Below are positions 5,103 to 6,052 of a stretch of 6,052 nucleotides of DNA, one piece after another. The position numbers and the translations under genes were made by a program. The number at the start of each line of letters is the position of its first letter. Position 1 is the first letter of the stretch. The stretch is from Candidatus Cloacimonadota bacterium (GTDB lineage Bacteria > Hydrothermota > E44-bin80), in NCBI GenBank assembly GCA_004376305.1, contig SOKD01000362.1, forward strand, positions 1-6,052, read 5' to 3'. The notes beneath the pieces were generated by a model. That model saw only the letters and a list, made by a program, of their open reading frames with translations, had not been told where the DNA came from and did not search any database.

Positions 5103-6052
5103 ATGATTGAAAAGACAGGGTTTTTCTACATGGGAAAAGAATTTTCTATGGATGAGAACAAAACCCATGATTGCCTTCACTATGATTCACGGGATTTGAC
5201 AACGCATGCTGTGTGCATTGGAATGACGGGAAGCGGAAAAACAGGACTCTGCATTGATTTACTTGAGGAAGCCACGCTCAATGGGATTCCATCCATTATT
5301 ATTGACCCAAAAGGTGATATGACAAACCTTCTCCTTGCTTTTCCAGACCTTTTGCCGGAGGATTTCATTCCGTGGATCAATGATGATGATGCGCGAAGAG
5401 ATGGGGTTGATGTTGCTACCTATACGGGTAAAATTGCCCGAATATGGAAGGAAGGACTCAGCACGTGGGGTATTGGATCAGACAGAATAAGGAAGTACAA
5501 GGAATCGGCAGAATTCAAGATCTATACTCCTGGAAGCAAAGCTGGCTATAGAGTGAGTATTCTCTCTTCCCTTCATGCTCCAAAACTTACATGGACGGAA
5601 GAAGAAGAAACACTGCGTGAAAAAATAAGGGGAACGGTATCGGCGTTGCTCGGCATCATTAATTACAATACCGACCCAATTCGCTCAAAAGAGCATATTT
5701 TGCTTTCCAACATATTTGAGCATTTCTGGAGGAAAGGAGAAGATTTAACGCTTGAGACACTCATCGGTGCAATTGGGAATCCTCCATTTAAAAAACTTGG
5801 TGTTTTATCTCTTGAAACATTTTTCCCAAAAAATGAAAGACAGAAGTTGCTGCTTGACCTGAATAGTATTATTGCTGCACCAAGCTTTGAGAACTGGATT
5901 GAGGGAGAACCCCTTAATATTCAAGATTTCCTTCACAATAGTAAGGGGGTTCCACAGGTATCAATTTTTTATACTGCTCACCTGAGCGACAACGAGAAGA
6001 TATTTTTCACGAGTCTCTTGCTTGAGGAAATGCTTACCTGGGTGCGTTCACA
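5103..6052 (+). CDS. HerA/DUF87-like P-loop ATPase, N-terminal 316 residues (runs off the window)
   Basis: The frame is open from ATG 5103 to the window end, preceded by GGAGGGAG six bases upstream and a consensus promoter. It encodes the N-terminal part of a FtsK/HerA-superfamily ATPase. Walker A is GMTGSGKTGL (40-49, K46/T47), followed by IIIDPKGDMTNLL (65-77), the DPKGD motif typical of HerA, VirB4 and TraG-like motor ATPases. Further blocks I associate with a conserved bacterial ATP-binding protein of roughly 800 aa are YTPGSKAG (141-148), DPIRSKEHILLSN (191-203) and FENWIEGEPL (262-271). The Walker B and arginine finger regions would lie beyond the end. There is no signal peptide or membrane segment, so it is cytosolic. 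HerA relatives translocate DNA or move protein substrates, but the role of this subfamily is not known to me. No nuclease gene or conjugation gene is visible beside it. Confidence 0.83.
   Translation, partial: MIEKTGFFYMGKEFSMDENKTHDCLHYDSRDLTTHAVCIGMTGSGKTGLCIDLLEEATLNGIPSIIIDPKGDMTNLLLAFPDLLPEDFIPWINDDDARRDGVDVATYTGKIARIWKEGLSTWGIGSDRIRKYKESAEFKIYTPGSKAGYRVSILSSLHAPKLTWTEEEETLREKIRGTVSALLGIINYNTDPIRSKEHILLSNIFEHFWRKGEDLTLETLIGAIGNPPFKKLGVLSLETFFPKNERQKLLLDLNSIIAAPSFENWIEGEPLNIQDFLHNSKGVPQVSIFYTAHLSDNEKIFFTSLLLEEMLTWVRS

Noticed and set aside
1..6052. CRISPR arrays, tRNA/rRNA genes, insertion sequences or phage genes
   Set aside because: No spaced repeat array, no tRNA-like cloverleaf, no transposase motif or terminal repeats were found on either strand by reading.

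Overview
The window reads as ordinary chromosomal DNA of a Gram-negative (diderm) bacterium with moderate G+C. It carries hldD (heptose supply for LPS-type inner core), the start of yajC (Sec translocon accessory subunit) and an esterase with a signal peptide. Several promoters are close to the sigma-70 consensus. Nothing in the sequence fixes the genus. The mix of a secreted esterase-PDZ protein and a HerA-like ATPase resembles genes I know from environmental lineages such as Planctomycetota or deltaproteobacteria, but that is an impression and not a classification.

Layout. Positions 1-120 (minus) are the first 40 codons of yajC, with a good Shine-Dalgarno and a near-consensus promoter. Divergent from it, 286-3263 (plus) holds a gene series: a thioredoxin-reductase-fold flavoprotein without the redox CxxC; an RlmN/Cfr-like radical SAM protein that overlaps it by one base (TAATG); a 189-base spacer with a 50-codon ORF that may be a broken gene; and hldD, starting with GTG. 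The secreted esterase-PDZ gene (3272-4828, minus) converges on hldD with 8 bases between the stop codons. At 4952-5018 two strong promoters stand back to back, one for the esterase and one for a HerA/DUF87-type ATPase (5103 to the end, plus, incomplete).

How the genes may work together. The most interesting unit is the flavoprotein/radical SAM pair. The radical SAM protein keeps the RlmN/Cfr cluster motif and the C-terminal methyl-carrier cysteine but lacks the second catalytic cysteine. Its partner flavoprotein lacks the disulfide of true thioredoxin reductases and looks more like an NAD(P)H-dependent electron donor. I infer that the flavoprotein feeds electrons to the radical SAM enzyme and that the pair carries out a modification different from standard rRNA A2503 methylation. 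This is a hypothesis. The remaining genes are recognisable families, although the HerA-like ATPase and the esterase-PDZ protein have no assigned biological role that I can name.
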